A stretch of 64,000 nt of DNA, from positions 124,001-188,000 of the forward strand of contig JADGDV010000003.1 of NCBI GenBank assembly GCA_016744695.1, given 5' to 3'. How positions within the stretch are numbered: the first letter of the stretch is position 1; each line of letters opens with the position of its first letter. The stretch comes from Hahellaceae bacterium (lineage in GTDB: Bacteria; Pseudomonadota; Gammaproteobacteria; Pseudomonadales; Oleiphilaceae). The position numbers were made by a program, and so were the translations under genes. Positions 9,839-19,594 of the stretch are shown here, piece after piece. The notes beneath the pieces are model-generated. The model was not told the origin of the DNA. It saw only the letters and a list, made by a program, of their open reading frames with translations, and did no database searches.

Positions 9839-10479
9839 TACAGTTTCCCATTCCACTGAGTAAAGTTTTTCAATAAATCGAGTCCAGAATGCTGGCTCTT
9901 TTCTGGGTGAAACTGAACAGCAAAAATATTGTTACGCCCCACAACAGCATCAATGGGCAAGCCATACTCTGTACGCCCTAGAACATCATCACCTGACTCC
10001 ATTTTCACATAGTAGCTATGCACAAAATAAAACCGTTCATTATTATCAATGCCCTGCCATAGAGGGTGTGCCTTAACCTGATTGACACGATTCCACCCCA
10101 TGTGAGGTACTTTTAGTCGAGTATCACCTTCCATTAAAGGGTCACCAAAAAACTTAACCTTACCCGGCAAAAGGTTTATGCAGTCAATGCCACCATTTTC
10201 TTCGCTGTGCTGCATCAGTGCCTGCATGCCCACACAAATACCCAAAAACGGGCGATCTTGCGAAACTTCTCGCACCAACGCATCAACACCTAAACGCTTT
10301 ATCTCTGCCATACAATCTCGTATAGCCCCTACTCCTGGGAGAACCACTCGTTCAGCTTCACGAATTAATGCAGGGTCAGAAGTCACTAAAACCCTTGCAT
10401 CAGGAGCAACATGTTCAATAGCTTTTGATACGGAGTGTAAATTCCCCATACCATAATCAATGACTGCAACCGTATTCAT
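9838..10479 (-). CDS. hisH: Imidazole glycerol phosphate synthase subunit HisH
   Basis: The 213-residue glutamine amidotransferase has the nucleophile elbow [11 protein letters not shown] (Cys) and the His/Glu of the triad in VQFHPEKSQ. It supplies ammonia to HisF through the barrel. It starts immediately after the hisB stop and overlaps hisF by one base, so hisB-hisH-hisF is translationally coupled. Confidence 0.97.
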   Translation of the reverse strand: MNTVAVIDYGMGNLHSVSKAIEHVAPDARVLVTSDPALIREAERVVLPGVGAIRDCMAEIKRLGVDALVREVSQDRPFLGICVGMQALMQHSEENGGIDCINLLPGKVKFFGDPLMEGDTRLKVPHMGWNRVNQVKAHPLWQGIDNNERFYFVHSYYVKMESGDDVLGRTEYGLPIDAVVGRNNIFAVQFHPEKSQHSGLDLLKNFTQWNGKL

Positions 10480-11073
10480 TTATAAGCAGCCCTTAGTTGA
10501 AGGCATCATACCGCTCATACGTTCATCTAATTCGATCGCCATTCTCAGCGCTCGACCAAACGCTTTAAATACTGTTTCGATCTGGTGATGCGTATTAGTT
10601 CCACGCAGCGTATCAATATGAAGTGTTACTAAAGCATGATTAACAAAACCCTGGAAAAACTCCTGAAAAAGGTCAACATCAAACCCTCCCACGGTAGAGC
10701 GTGTGTAAGGTACATTCATTACAAGCCCTGGGCGACCTGAGAAATCAAGAACTACCCTTGAAAGCGCTTCATCAAGTGGGACATAAGCGTGGCCGTAACG
10801 ACGAAGGCCTTTTTTATCTCCAATGGCCTTGTTTACAGCCTGCCCTAGAGTAATACCTAAGTCTTCAGCAGTATGATGATCATCAACCGCTAAATCACCT
10901 ATTGCTTTAATATCCAAATCAACTAAACCATGGCGAGCAATCTGGTCTAACATATGCTCTAAAAATGGCAAACCGGTGTCCATATTAACTTTTCCGGTAC
11001 CGTCAAGATTCACTTCAACAGTAATTTGGGTTTCCAGGGTATTTCTTTCTACTCGGGCCTTACGATCAGCCAT
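10480..11073 (-). CDS. hisB: Imidazoleglycerol-phosphate dehydratase
   Basis: The start at 11073 ([12 protein letters not shown]) has GTGGAGCAGCTA upstream; a frame starting 12 bases earlier is less likely. The 197-residue product is the monofunctional dehydratase, without the phosphatase domain fused in E. coli HisB. The manganese-binding repeats DHHTAED and THHQIE are both present, as is the N-terminal [13 protein letters not shown]. It catalyses the step after HisHF. Confidence 0.96.
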   Translation of the reverse strand: MADRKARVERNTLETQITVEVNLDGTGKVNMDTGLPFLEHMLDQIARHGLVDLDIKAIGDLAVDDHHTAEDLGITLGQAVNKAIGDKKGLRRYGHAYVPLDEALSRVVLDFSGRPGLVMNVPYTRSTVGGFDVDLFQEFFQGFVNHALVTLHIDTLRGTNTHHQIETVFKAFGRALRMAIELDERMSGMMPSTKGCL

Positions 11074-11132
11074 TAGCTGCTCCACTTGAATTCAAAAAAA
11101 TCATTATACCGCTACCTTAATAAAATCGATAG

Positions 11133-11597
11133 CTAGCGTGAGAACTCGGTCTTTAAATTTTGAGTATAAGTATCAACAAGACCATTAAATTCATGTTTAA
11201 CCACAGGGCTTATGGCCAATTTTAATAAGCTGGGTAGCGGTAATGTCATGCGCGCTTCTGTAGCAAATACAATATGCGTACCCTCAGCTGTTTCTGTTAG
11301 TTGCCAGCTACCAGAAACCAAGCCGTTGCCAACACCTTTCACAGCTTTCCACACAATACTGCCAGTCGCTTTATTACTGTCGTAATGGCAAGCATAAATT
11401 GATTGCAAAGAATGTTTACCAACACTTATTTTTTCCATCTCCCATTGAAAAGAGTCATTATCTAAATCGATTAATTGATCAACCTTAGGAAAAAAACCTG
11501 CAGACCGAGGTACATCAGAAAGTAAATCAAACACTGTACCTATGCTTGCAGATACAGTGAATTCACGGTGAACTTCTATCGTTAATGTTATCGCCAC
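11133..11597 (-). CDS. SRPBCC-family (START-like) protein
   Basis: A 154-residue cytoplasmic protein with no signal peptide. It starts at a GTG at 11597 with AAGGAG seven bases upstream. The opening (VHREFTVSASIGTVFDLLSDVPRSAGFFPKVDQL) and the pattern of alternating strands with a long C-terminal helix fit the SRPBCC / polyketide-cyclase-like hydrophobic-pocket fold. The ligand is unknown. It is divergent from the AsmA-like gene and upstream of hisB on the same strand, with a 59-base gap. A link to histidine synthesis is not implied. Confidence 0.7.
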   Translation of the reverse strand: MAITLTIEVHREFTVSASIGTVFDLLSDVPRSAGFFPKVDQLIDLDNDSFQWEMEKISVGKHSLQSIYACHYDSNKATGSIVWKAVKGVGNGLVSGSWQLTETAEGTHIVFATEARMTLPLPSLLKLAISPVVKHEFNGLVDTYTQNLKTEFSR

Positions 11598-11797
11598 TAG
11601 ATACTCCTTAGCTCTAATTATTATTCGAATAATCTAATTTTAAGCATATTATCCAGATCATAAAAGAAATGCTATTCACATTCACCTACTACTGCTTAAT
11701 TTAACGTTCAAAAAACAAAACGTCATCACTTAAAATAGCATCTATATGCTAAGGTAGCATTAATAGACTATTTTTTACTTTGAAAAGGACTCCATGC

Positions 11798-14008
11798 GTG
11801 CGAGCACTAAAAATAACCTCACTTAGCCTAGCAGCGCTTCTCGCGTTAACATTACTCACCATCATCATTATTACAGCCACTATAGACCCCAATGATTATA
11901 GAACAGATATAGAAGCAGCTACGGCAAAAAACACCACATTAACACTCAAAATTAATGGTGACTTGAGCTGGTCTTTTCTTCCTCTTGGAATAGACGTAAA
12001 TAGTGTCGAATTAATACAACAAGACGGACTAACATTTACCAAACTTAATAAATTCACGGCACAAGTGGGCTTGCTTTCGTTATTAAAATTTAATCCCCAA
12101 GTGCACAGAATTATCCTCGATGGACTCGAGGTAACGCTAAAGAAAGATGAAAACGGAGTAGCGAACTGGGAAAACATAACAAAGACAAAAAGCGTAGATG
12201 CCAGCACTGAAGTACATCAAGAAAAAAACGCTTCACCATCAAATCAAGCCAAAGAAACGCCCAATCAAGCACCACCCACAAGCAAACCACTTAAGCTTGA
12301 AATTGAAGAAATCGCCATAACTAATACGACAATTCATTACAATGACAAACAAAACAATCAATCCGTTTCACTTATAAACTTTAACTTATTAGCTAACAGT
12401 ATTGCTCTAAGTAAAACATTCCCATTAGATATAAACTTTTCAGTCTCAAGTAGCGAACCACAACTTGATATAGAAGCACAGATAAAAGCAGCGATATCAA
12501 TCGATGAAGATCTGAAACGCTTTTCCGTCACAAAACTAGCCAGTAGTTATAAATTAGCCGGTGAACCACTTCAGGGAAATACAGTGAATGCGGCCTTTAA
12601 CGGCCATAGTATTATTGCAGATCTGGATGAAGATACACTTTCCCTAGAAAATATTGCCTTAACGTTTGCCAACATAACACTTAACACAGACACCACGATC
12701 ACAAACCTAAGCAAAAATCTTCAGCTTAATGGTGCCCTCTCTATTTCTGAATTTTCACCACAAAAACTACTATCTACTTTAGGGCAAGAAAACATTGAAA
12801 CAACAGACCCAGAGGTATTACAAAAAGTAGCCTTTAACACCAATTTTAAAGGCAGCCCTGAAGATATAACTTTATCAAGCCTAGTCATCAAACTTGATGA
12901 TACCGCCTACACCGGCACAGTAAATTACCGCACAGCAGGTCAATTCTTAAAAGCCGCAATAGAAGGTAGTGCGCTCAACATTGACCGTTACCTTCCGCCT
13001 CCAGCAGACCCTGTAACCCAGCTATCTCAAACGGCTAGCTCTAACAATGGAGCGCCTGCTGCTGAAATTGAAAAAGGTCAGAAACCAGAAACACCGCTTT
13101 TACCTTTAAAACTTATACGCTCACTTAACCTAGACATTAACTTCACACAACAACAACTAATTGCTAAGAACCTCACGCTAAATGATCTTATCTTTCAACT
13201 TCATGCAGCTAAGGGGGTAGTTTCTCTTAAAGAAGTTAGTGGCAAGCTTTATGAAGGAAGCTTTAATGTCGTTGCAGAAATTGACGCTAAAACAGATATT
13301 CCTAAGTGGAAAATAATCAAAAAGGTAAGCAACATCCAAATAATGCCCCTATTGAAAGATCTTCAAGATCTCGACGTTATCTCAGGAGGCATTAACCTAA
13401 ATGCAGATATCCAAACCACAGGAAACACAGTATCCGCACTTAGAAGTGCAGCCACAGGAAAGGCCGGTTTCAACTTTGATGAAGGTGCCCTTCATGGCTT
13501 TAATTTAACCAAGCTAACCTGCGAAGGCTTTGCCTTAATCAATAACGACAAAATTTCTAAAACAGACTGGCCAGAAAAAACCGATTTTCAATCTATGCAG
13601 GGCAAGCTCACCATTAATGGCAACCAATTTAACAACAACAGCTTAAATGCAGCAATAAGCGGCATTGCCTTAAATGGTAAAGGGCTTATCGATGCAGAGG
13701 CATTAAATGTCGATTATGGCGTAGACCTAAAAGTCATAGGTGATTTGGGAGATCAAGCTTGCCGTGTAAACGATAAAGTTAAAGACCTTGCGATACCTGT
13801 CATTTGTAAAGGCTCCCTCACTGAAGACCCGGCAAACCTATGTAAACTAGATTATAGCCGCCTAGAATCACTCGCACTGGAAGTTGGAAAAAAAGAACTT
13901 GAACGCAAAGCAAATAAAGAAGTAGATAAACAACTTGATAAATATCTAGGTGATGACAACTCAGACACCAAGAAAGACGTTAAAAAAATATTCAAGAAGT
14001 TTTTCTAA
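11798..14008 (+). CDS. AsmA family protein
   Basis: I chose the GTG at 11798 (MRALKITSLSLAALLALTLL) because AAAAGGA lies about ten bases upstream; an in-frame TTG at 11780 would give a longer tail ahead of the membrane segment. The product has an N-terminal transmembrane anchor and a large beta-rich periplasmic body containing the NDY motif (DPNDYRTDIEAA) of AsmA proteins. A C-terminal AsmA_2-like part follows (GKLYEGSFNVVAEIDAKTDIPKW). It ends in a Lys/Asp-rich tail. AsmA-like proteins are bridge-like proteins implicated in phospholipid transport to the outer membrane. It precedes mutY, as in many gammaproteobacteria. Confidence 0.9.
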   Translation: MRALKITSLSLAALLALTLLTIIIITATIDPNDYRTDIEAATAKNTTLTLKINGDLSWSFLPLGIDVNSVELIQQDGLTFTKLNKFTAQVGLLSLLKFNPQVHRIILDGLEVTLKKDENGVANWENITKTKSVDASTEVHQEKNASPSNQAKETPNQAPPTSKPLKLEIEEIAITNTTIHYNDKQNNQSVSLINFNLLANSIALSKTFPLDINFSVSSSEPQLDIEAQIKAAISIDEDLKRFSVTKLASSYKLAGEPLQGNTVNAAFNGHSIIADLDEDTLSLENIALTFANITLNTDTTITNLSKNLQLNGALSISEFSPQKLLSTLGQENIETTDPEVLQKVAFNTNFKGSPEDITLSSLVIKLDDTAYTGTVNYRTAGQFLKAAIEGSALNIDRYLPPPADPVTQLSQTASSNNGAPAAEIEKGQKPETPLLPLKLIRSLNLDINFTQQQLIAKNLTLNDLIFQLHAAKGVVSLKEVSGKLYEGSFNVVAEIDAKTDIPKWKIIKKVSNIQIMPLLKDLQDLDVISGGINLNADIQTTGNTVSALRSAATGKAGFNFDEGALHGFNLTKLTCEGFALINNDKISKTDWPEKTDFQSMQGKLTINGNQFNNNSLNAAISGIALNGKGLIDAEALNVDYGVDLKVIGDLGDQACRVNDKVKDLAIPVICKGSLTEDPANLCKLDYSRLESLALEVGKKELERKANKEVDKQLDKYLGDDNSDTKKDVKKIFKKFF

Positions 14009-14017
14009 CCCTCCCCA

Positions 14018-14049
14018 CCTATCATTCTGCCAACCAGCGGAATGATAGG
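14018..14049 (+). other. Stem-loop between AsmA-like gene and mutY
   Basis: CCTATCATTC (14018-14027) and GAATGATAGG (14040-14049) pair perfectly over 10 bases around a 12-base loop. There is no T-run, so it may be a processing or stability element rather than a terminator. Confidence 0.5.
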
Positions 14050-14087
14050 GCATAAAAGAACAATTTTCATACAAAGGCTCTTTCGAA

Positions 14088-15155
14088 TTGAACCCAATAC
14101 AATTTAGCCAAGCTGTTCTCGAATGGTTTGATGAATACGGTCGAAAAGACCTCCCCTGGCAAACCGATAAATCTCCGTATAGCGTATGGGTTTCAGAAAT
14201 AATGCTGCAACAAACGCAGGTAACAACAGTTATCAGCTACTACCAACGCTTTATGTCCAGCTTTCCTACGCTTGAAGCACTCGCCACAGCAAATGAAGAC
14301 AAGGTATTAGAACACTGGGCCGGGCTTGGCTATTACGCAAGAGCCAGAAACTTGCATAAAACAGCACAAATCATCTTTTCTGAACACAAAGGCGTTTTTC
14401 CGAACTCTCAAGAATCCATTGAATCACTACCGGGTATTGGTCGGTCGACAGCCGGCGCAATATTATCTCTTAGCTTAAACAAACAAGCCGCTATTTTAGA
14501 TGGCAACGTAAAACGTGTGCTTGCTAGGTTTCATGGTGTTGAGGGGTGGACCGGCCATGCAAGCGTCGCTAAAGAGTTATGGTACTGGGCAGAAATCTAC
14601 ACCCCTAAGAAACGCTTTGATAGCTATACTCAGGCCATGATGGATATGGGTGCAACACTATGCACTCGTAGTAAGCCTAAGTGTATTGAATGTCCGCTAA
14701 AGATCTCATGCAAGGCTTACAAAGAAGGCTCTACTAAACAACTCCCCACACCTAAGCCTAAAAAAACATTACCTATAAAGCACTGCTGGCTACTGCATAT
14801 TGAAAACGATGAAGGAAATATTTATATAGAAAAGCGTCCTTCCCGTGGAATATGGGGAAGTTTATGGAGCCTGCCCGAAACATCTTTCGACCTATCAGAA
14901 GAGAGCATAAGTCATCACTGCAGAGACAAACTATCACTCAATTGCGAAATAATAAAACGCGGCGAAGTAATCAAGCATACCTTCAGCCATTATCATTTAA
15001 TGTTACACCCTCTGCAGCTTAGATACATTACAGATATTCCTGTAATTAAAGAAACGCAAACGGCTGATTGGTTTAGCGGAAAGAGTCACCAGAAACTTGG
15101 CATGGCAGCGCCAATAAGGCAATACCTTAATACGCTGAAGAACCTGGAGGTCTAA
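14088..15155 (+). CDS. mutY: A/G-specific adenine glycosylase MutY
   Basis: The 355-residue protein removes adenine mispaired with 8-oxoguanine. It shows the helix-hairpin-helix and catalytic region (LPGIGRSTAGAILS ... AILDGNVKRVLARF), MLQQTQV near residue 38, and the 4Fe-4S loop CTRSKPKCIECPLKISC with C-x6-C-x2-C-x5-C spacing. The C-terminal third is the NUDIX-like domain that recognises 8-oxoG. The start is a TTG at 14088 with AAAGG ten bases upstream; no ATG is close enough to include the conserved N-terminus. yggX, its usual operon partner, lies 1.2 kb further on, behind an oppositely oriented gene. Confidence 0.95.
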   Translation: MNPIQFSQAVLEWFDEYGRKDLPWQTDKSPYSVWVSEIMLQQTQVTTVISYYQRFMSSFPTLEALATANEDKVLEHWAGLGYYARARNLHKTAQIIFSEHKGVFPNSQESIESLPGIGRSTAGAILSLSLNKQAAILDGNVKRVLARFHGVEGWTGHASVAKELWYWAEIYTPKKRFDSYTQAMMDMGATLCTRSKPKCIECPLKISCKAYKEGSTKQLPTPKPKKTLPIKHCWLLHIENDEGNIYIEKRPSRGIWGSLWSLPETSFDLSEESISHHCRDKLSLNCEIIKRGEVIKHTFSHYHLMLHPLQLRYITDIPVIKETQTADWFSGKSHQKLGMAAPIRQYLNTLKNLEV

Positions 15156-15159
15156 GGCT

Positions 15160-16104
15160 TTAAGCCTCCATATCACTATAGGCAACGACTTTATTACGCC
15201 CACTCTGCTTTGCATGATAAAGGGCTTTATCTGCAAAATTAAGATAATCCGCCCCCCTTAAAATATGAGAAGGCGTAGCATTGAAAACACCAAGGCTAAG
15301 CGTCACATGATCAGTCACAGAAGACTTCTCATGTGCAATGTTAAGCTCTTCAACTGCGCCCCTAATACTATGAGCAAGCTTAAGCGCATCGCCCTCCGTC
15401 GTATCAGGAAGAATAATTGAAAACTCTTCTCCGCCATAACGCGCCGCTAGGTCTGTTGCCCTACGTGTTCGGGAAGCCAGTAGCTCAGCAATCAACTTTA
15501 TACAGTCATCTCCCTTTAAGTGACCATAGTGGTCGTTATAAAGTTTAAACTCATCAATATCACACATAATGACCGAAAGCGGTTGCTTGCTGCGGGCACA
15601 TCGAGCGACTTCATGAGATAAAAACCGATCCATATACCGACGATTGGCCAAACTGGTTAGGCCATCTACGTCAGCCTGTCTCTGCAATTCAACATTAGCT
15701 AGCTCAAGCTCACTAGACACTTCCAGTAGCTTCTGTCTCATGCTAGCAATACGCCCTAGTGCCTTCATTTTGGCAGCAAGGATTGTTTGGTCTAGTGGCT
15801 TAGCAAGATAGTCGTCCCCACCCGCATCAATGCCCGCGGCAATATCTTCAGCCGTAAAGCGAGCACTTAGGAAAATAATAGGCACCCAATCATCATCGAA
15901 CTCACGAATAGCTCTGGCAGCCTCATGACCGCGCATAATAGGCATAACCTCATCCATAAGAATAATATCCGGATGATGCTCACGGTAGAGCTCTAAGGCC
16001 TGTAGGCCATCTTCGCCAAGAATAACTTCATGCCCAAGTTCCAACAAAAAAGCCTCTGATATCACCCTATCTACAGGAGAATCATCAACTAGCAGCACTT
16101 TCAT
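15160..16104 (-). CDS. Response regulator with GGDEF domain (diguanylate cyclase)
   Basis: The 314-residue protein joins a receiver domain (residues 2-120) to a GGDEF domain (about 150-310). Receiver residues are the acidic pair at D7/D8, the phospho-acceptor D51 in LMDEVMP, and the lysine in YLAKPLD. The cyclase has an intact GGEEF signature (ARYGGEEFSIIL) and a product-inhibition I-site RATD five residues upstream. The architecture predicts phosphorylation-controlled c-di-GMP synthesis, but no histidine kinase is nearby. It converges on mutY with only four bases between stop codons, and interrupts the common mutY-yggX pair. Confidence 0.93.
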   Translation of the reverse strand: MKVLLVDDSPVDRVISEAFLLELGHEVILGEDGLQALELYREHHPDIILMDEVMPIMRGHEAARAIREFDDDWVPIIFLSARFTAEDIAAGIDAGGDDYLAKPLDQTILAAKMKALGRIASMRQKLLEVSSELELANVELQRQADVDGLTSLANRRYMDRFLSHEVARCARSKQPLSVIMCDIDEFKLYNDHYGHLKGDDCIKLIAELLASRTRRATDLAARYGGEEFSIILPDTTEGDALKLAHSIRGAVEELNIAHEKSSVTDHVTLSLGVFNATPSHILRGADYLNFADKALYHAKQSGRNKVVAYSDMEA

Positions 16105-16316
16105 TCATTAACCTTCAATTTTTCTACATTGTATGTGTTATTACAGTAGCTATTCTCTTGTTTTTCAAGTTCAAGCACTAATAATTCTAATACTCTTCAT
16201 AGCTATAGCCACTTTTCCAAAAGAGCGGTACTATATTTTCTATATTAATCACCTCTACGCTGTCCTGAGGTAAGCTATCAGGACCCATGTTCCCGCTCCA
16301 TACTAAGGTAACCTTG

Positions 16317-16601
16317 ATGAGTCGTACTATTTTTTGCGTTAAGCACAAAGAAGAACTAGAAGGCATGGATATGCCACCAATGCCGGGGCAAAAGGGTGCA
16401 TACCTTTATGACAACATATCAAAAAAAGCCTGGGCAGAATGGCAAAGCAAGCAAACCATGCTAATTAACGAAAAACGCCTTAGCATGATGGAGCCAAAAG
16501 ACCGTGTCTATTTAGCAGAACAAATGGATAAGTTCTTCAATAATGAAGATATTGATGTCATTGAAGGTTTTGTACCTCAAGAGAACAGCAACCCTGAATA
16601 A
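16317..16601 (+). CDS. yggX: Fe(2+)-trafficking protein YggX
   Basis: The start at 16317 (MSRTIFCVKHKEELEG) has AAGG nine bases upstream; a longer frame adds ten non-conserved residues. The 94-residue protein has the single conserved cysteine at residue 7 and the PPMPGQKG segment typical of YggX. Family members protect iron-sulfur enzymes, including MutY, from oxidative damage. It is followed by a tRNA gene. Confidence 0.95.
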   Translation: MSRTIFCVKHKEELEGMDMPPMPGQKGAYLYDNISKKAWAEWQSKQTMLINEKRLSMMEPKDRVYLAEQMDKFFNNEDIDVIEGFVPQENSNPE

Positions 16602-16686
16602 ATAATCATCAAATGATAAATTATTGATTATTTTTTAAGATTAACTCTTGACTAAAAACCTCATAACTAGTCTAATACGCCCCGTT

Positions 16687-16762
16687 GCCCGGATAGCTCA
16701 GTCGGTAGAGCAGAGGATTGAAAATCCTCGTGTCCGTGGTTCGATTCCGCGTCCGGGCACCA
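16687..16762 (+). tRNA. tRNA-Phe (GAA)
   Basis: A 76-base cloverleaf with a GCCCGGA/TCCGGGC acceptor stem, D-loop AGCTCAGTCGGTAGAGC, anticodon stem GAGGATT-GAA-AATCCTC, T-arm GTGGTTCGATTCC and an encoded CCA end. Anticodon GAA reads Phe codons. No integrase or direct-repeat scar is seen at its 3' end. Confidence 0.98.
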
Positions 16763-16770
16763 TTATTCTA

Positions 16771-16806
16771 AAAACCTGATCATCTCACGATGTTCAGGTT
16801 TTTTTA
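16771..16806 (+). terminator. Terminator after tRNA-Phe
   Basis: AAAACCTGA (16771-16779) pairs with TCAGGTTTT (16794-16802), followed by further Ts. It lies nine bases past the CCA end. Confidence 0.85.
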
Positions 16807-16897
16807 TGCCTGTCATTTAAGCCCCGCTTTCCTGCGTTGGGGTCGTAATTAAAAACGTCATATCTATATTGTTTTTAATGGTCGCGCTGTTTAGGTA

Positions 16898-17638
16898 TTA
16901 ACTCTCGTATAAATCAAGAATCAAAGCTGGGATTTCACTAGGATGAAGAACCGTATGATGAGGGTTAATACCCAACTCGGCATCCAAAGGCTGCTGATGT
17001 TGAATCCAAACCGAGGTAATACCACTATTGTGAGCACCTGCTATATCAGCTGCTAAGCTATCACCTACGTGAATAGCCTCATGAGCGCCACAACCTGCTA
17101 ACTTAAGTGCTTTTTCGAAAATCGAAGAGAAAGGTTTTTGCTCTGGCTCTTGACCGCCAATAATAATATGGTCGACATAATCAGCCATATTAACCGCGTC
17201 TACTTTGGGTACTTGCGAAAACTCGGGGCCATTAGTAATGACCACCAAAGTAAATAGTTTGCGCGCATGTGTTAAAAAATCAGCAATACCTGGATAAAAA
17301 GTGAATGCCTCAAGACGGTCAGCATCAAATTTATCCTGTAATGCTTTTGCATCATCATCACTCACTTCATCAACATTCTGTGCCGCCAATAAATCACGAA
17401 TCAACTGTAAACGGAATGCACCCTCACTTTGAGTTTCAATAATCGGCATATAACGCTTACACTGCTCATCAGACCACTCTCGATAAATACCCGTCACATA
17501 TTCGCTAGCAAAACGCTGACCATCGACTGCCTCAAAGCGCTGCTTTGCTGCTTCGCCCATCAACTGTTGAGCCTTATCATTTGCGCCACGCGTGTCGCAG
17601 AGGGTTTCATCCATATCGAGGAAGAGGGCTTTCAGCAT
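16898..17638 (-). CDS. HAD-superfamily phosphatase
   Basis: The 246-residue cytoplasmic protein has all HAD motifs: the nucleophile motif DMDET (D8, D10), VVITNGP (motif II), QKPF (motif III lysine) and HVGDSLAADIAGA (motif IV acids). The helical cap between motifs I and II places it with the C1-cap YjjG / N-acylneuraminate-9-phosphatase-like group. It probably dephosphorylates a small nucleotide or sugar phosphate; the substrate cannot be read from sequence. It converges on the tRNA-Phe transcript. Confidence 0.85.
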   Translation of the reverse strand: MLKALFLDMDETLCDTRGANDKAQQLMGEAAKQRFEAVDGQRFASEYVTGIYREWSDEQCKRYMPIIETQSEGAFRLQLIRDLLAAQNVDEVSDDDAKALQDKFDADRLEAFTFYPGIADFLTHARKLFTLVVITNGPEFSQVPKVDAVNMADYVDHIIIGGQEPEQKPFSSIFEKALKLAGCGAHEAIHVGDSLAADIAGAHNSGITSVWIQHQQPLDAELGINPHHTVLHPSEIPALILDLYES

Positions 17639-17688
17639 GTGACGCTCCAGATTGCTTTAATAAGGCCGTGATTATACCTAAAATCAGA

Positions 17689-18081
17689 TCATCTCACAGC
17701 AGGTCTTGGTCTAGGCCTTGCAGGCAAAGGTGTTGCGGGCAAAGGCGTTGGGATAGGTCTACGATGCACATTATTTCTTGAACCGCCTTCTATATAAACG
17801 TTATTTCCTTCCAACGGTACAATTTCATCTGCTTCTTTGGGGGGCGTCTTAGGCTTTTCATTTTGAACCGGAGCACTAGGCACTGTTGATATTTCTGGCG
17901 CTTTTGGCATGTTGGCGATATTCGGCTTTTCTAATTTCACAGGCTCTGCACCCTTAGCAGCATTAGCGCAATCGATAAACGTTTCTAAACCATTAGCATC
18001 TACTTCCTTACATATATTATCTGCAAATACCGATGGCATGAAACCCGCAGCCAATAACATAACCACTATTTTACTCTTCAT
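17689..18081 (-). CDS. Small exported proline-rich protein, function unknown
   Basis: A 130-residue product with a clear signal peptide (MKSKIVVMLLAAGFMPSVFA, cleavage before DN). The mature N-terminus has two cysteines (NICKEV ... TFIDCANAA) that could form one disulfide. After that it is low-complexity and Pro/Lys/Glu-rich, ending in a repetitive Arg-Pro tail (PTPLPATPLPARPRPRP). I do not recognise the family; the start resembles short DUF4124-type periplasmic proteins but the WxDxxG signature is not convincing. The ATG is preceded by AGAGGGTAATTT. The HAD gene follows on the same strand. Confidence 0.6.
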   Translation of the reverse strand: MKSKIVVMLLAAGFMPSVFADNICKEVDANGLETFIDCANAAKGAEPVKLEKPNIANMPKAPEISTVPSAPVQNEKPKTPPKEADEIVPLEGNNVYIEGGSRNNVHRRPIPTPLPATPLPARPRPRPAVR

Positions 18082-18576
18082 AAATTACCCTCTTTTTTAT
18101 ATTTAGCTTAACTCTGAAACCTAATAACCCATCATACCTATATAGGCTAGTACAAGCCAAGTACCCATTATCATCCAGTTTGTTGCTTGCCTAGCTCATC
18201 ATATGACTAATCTCATATTCTGGATTCCTATCCAAAAAATCACTTTCAAATAATGATAATTAAAGAACGTAATAAGAGATCATCATCTACAGGAAGCTCA
18301 GCATTAACCCTATAATTGGTAATCGGGACAAAACACCATCTAAAACATCGGTATCTAAGCCCAAAAATAGAGTTTGGCTTCTAACAGGGCATTGAGTGCA
18401 TTTAGGACGGTAGACCTTTTGGTCATTCAGACAAAGTGAGTCGGTATCATTACTGAGAACTGGGTCTCAAACTAATTCTACCTTCCCCACCTTTTGTTTG
18501 GTCTAGCCCCACCCTAAATATTTTAATCTTATTCCTGCTAAAAAAGCCTTTTTCCATACTAGTAGGGAATACTAAA
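18082..18576 (+). other. 495-base intergenic region, no gene recognised
   Basis: Divergent promoters for the flanking exported-protein genes must lie here. It contains a short GACC-TTTTG-GGTC-like hairpin near 18413-18425 and a C-rich tract near 18481-18525. I see no convincing coding frame, tRNA or known riboswitch. The long leader upstream of the FilA-like gene may carry regulation by the MalT-like protein encoded beyond it. Confidence 0.4.
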
Positions 18577-19536
18577 ATGAAAAACATGAAAAAAATTATA
18601 TTAACGCTCGCAATCACCGCTATTTCAAATGGAGCAAACGCTGAACTAAAAGCACTAGACGACAGCACAATGAGCCAAATGACTGGTCAAGCGGGTTTAA
18701 CCATCGAAATAAATAATGCAAATATATCCATTGGAGAAATTGCTTACAAAGACGGCGGTTACATTTTTATGGGGGAAACCGGACTTGGGGGCGCAGGTCT
18801 AGCTCAAACTAAGAATGGACAAGCCGTTACACACGGAATGATGCTCGACAATATAAAGTTGACTGTTGATGTAGCTGGTGACGCCTCAGATTCTGCAGCC
18901 TTACAAAGTGCTTGGGGGCTCAATAAACTGAACAACCCAAACTTAATTGCTTCAGTAAATAATCAAGGAACACACGGGGAGACAGCAGTATCCATTAAAG
19001 ATGGTGACTTGGTCGTTGGAATTGATGCCATAGATCAAAGTGAATTAATTGACTTTGGTGCCTATACAGATAGGGTATCTTTAGGAGCAAGTACTTTACA
19101 AGCAGGAGATGGTGCATCTAACTCCGGAACAACGCTAATGTCAGATGTCGTTATTTCCGGTTATGTTGGTCCTATTGACATTGTCATTGATGGCTCTAGT
19201 AATAATTTAAATATTAACAGCTATTTAGAAGTTACAAATGGCAAAGCAACAATGGACTTTATTGGAACATCCTTTGATTTTAAGATTCACAATCGCAGGG
19301 GTAATGATGTACTTGTTTATGACAATTCAGCCACAGGCGAGTCAGTGTCATTTTTTCATGCACAAATGGATATTGGTGCCAACCCCAGCATAAATAAAGG
19401 GCTAATGGTTAATATTACGGATGCGTCTGGCGATATGGACCTGACAAACATTACATTTGGCTCCACCCCTACTATAGGTGATGTTTATATTACTGATCTA
19501 AGCCTACAGGCAAATCTGGATATTTACGGACACTAA
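18577..19536 (+). CDS. FilA/DUF6160-like exported beta-rich protein
   Basis: A 319-residue protein with a signal peptide ending ANA. The motif ALDDSTMSQMTGQAGLTIEI follows at the mature N-terminus, then Gly/Asn/Asp-rich, strand-forming sequence. The 'L-[DS]-[DE]-x-M-x-x-[VM]-[TS]-G-Q-A-G' start is what I associate with the DUF6160 / putative pilus-system FilA proteins of marine gammaproteobacteria; this is from memory, not a search. The start has TAGGGA nine bases upstream. It is probably secreted or surface-associated. It converges on the MalT-like regulator gene. Confidence 0.6.
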   Translation: MKNMKKIILTLAITAISNGANAELKALDDSTMSQMTGQAGLTIEINNANISIGEIAYKDGGYIFMGETGLGGAGLAQTKNGQAVTHGMMLDNIKLTVDVAGDASDSAALQSAWGLNKLNNPNLIASVNNQGTHGETAVSIKDGDLVVGIDAIDQSELIDFGAYTDRVSLGASTLQAGDGASNSGTTLMSDVVISGYVGPIDIVIDGSSNNLNINSYLEVTNGKATMDFIGTSFDFKIHNRRGNDVLVYDNSATGESVSFFHAQMDIGANPSINKGLMVNITDASGDMDLTNITFGSTPTIGDVYITDLSLQANLDIYGH

Positions 19537-19594
19537 TCTCAAGACCTATTAGCACACCAACGATGTACATGGTGCGCTAATAGCTTACTCCCAC

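Noticed and set aside
16687..16806. tRNA-Phe as an integration site for a mobile island
   Set aside because: No integrase and no direct repeat of the tRNA 3' end were found; the next gene is an ordinary HAD phosphatase.
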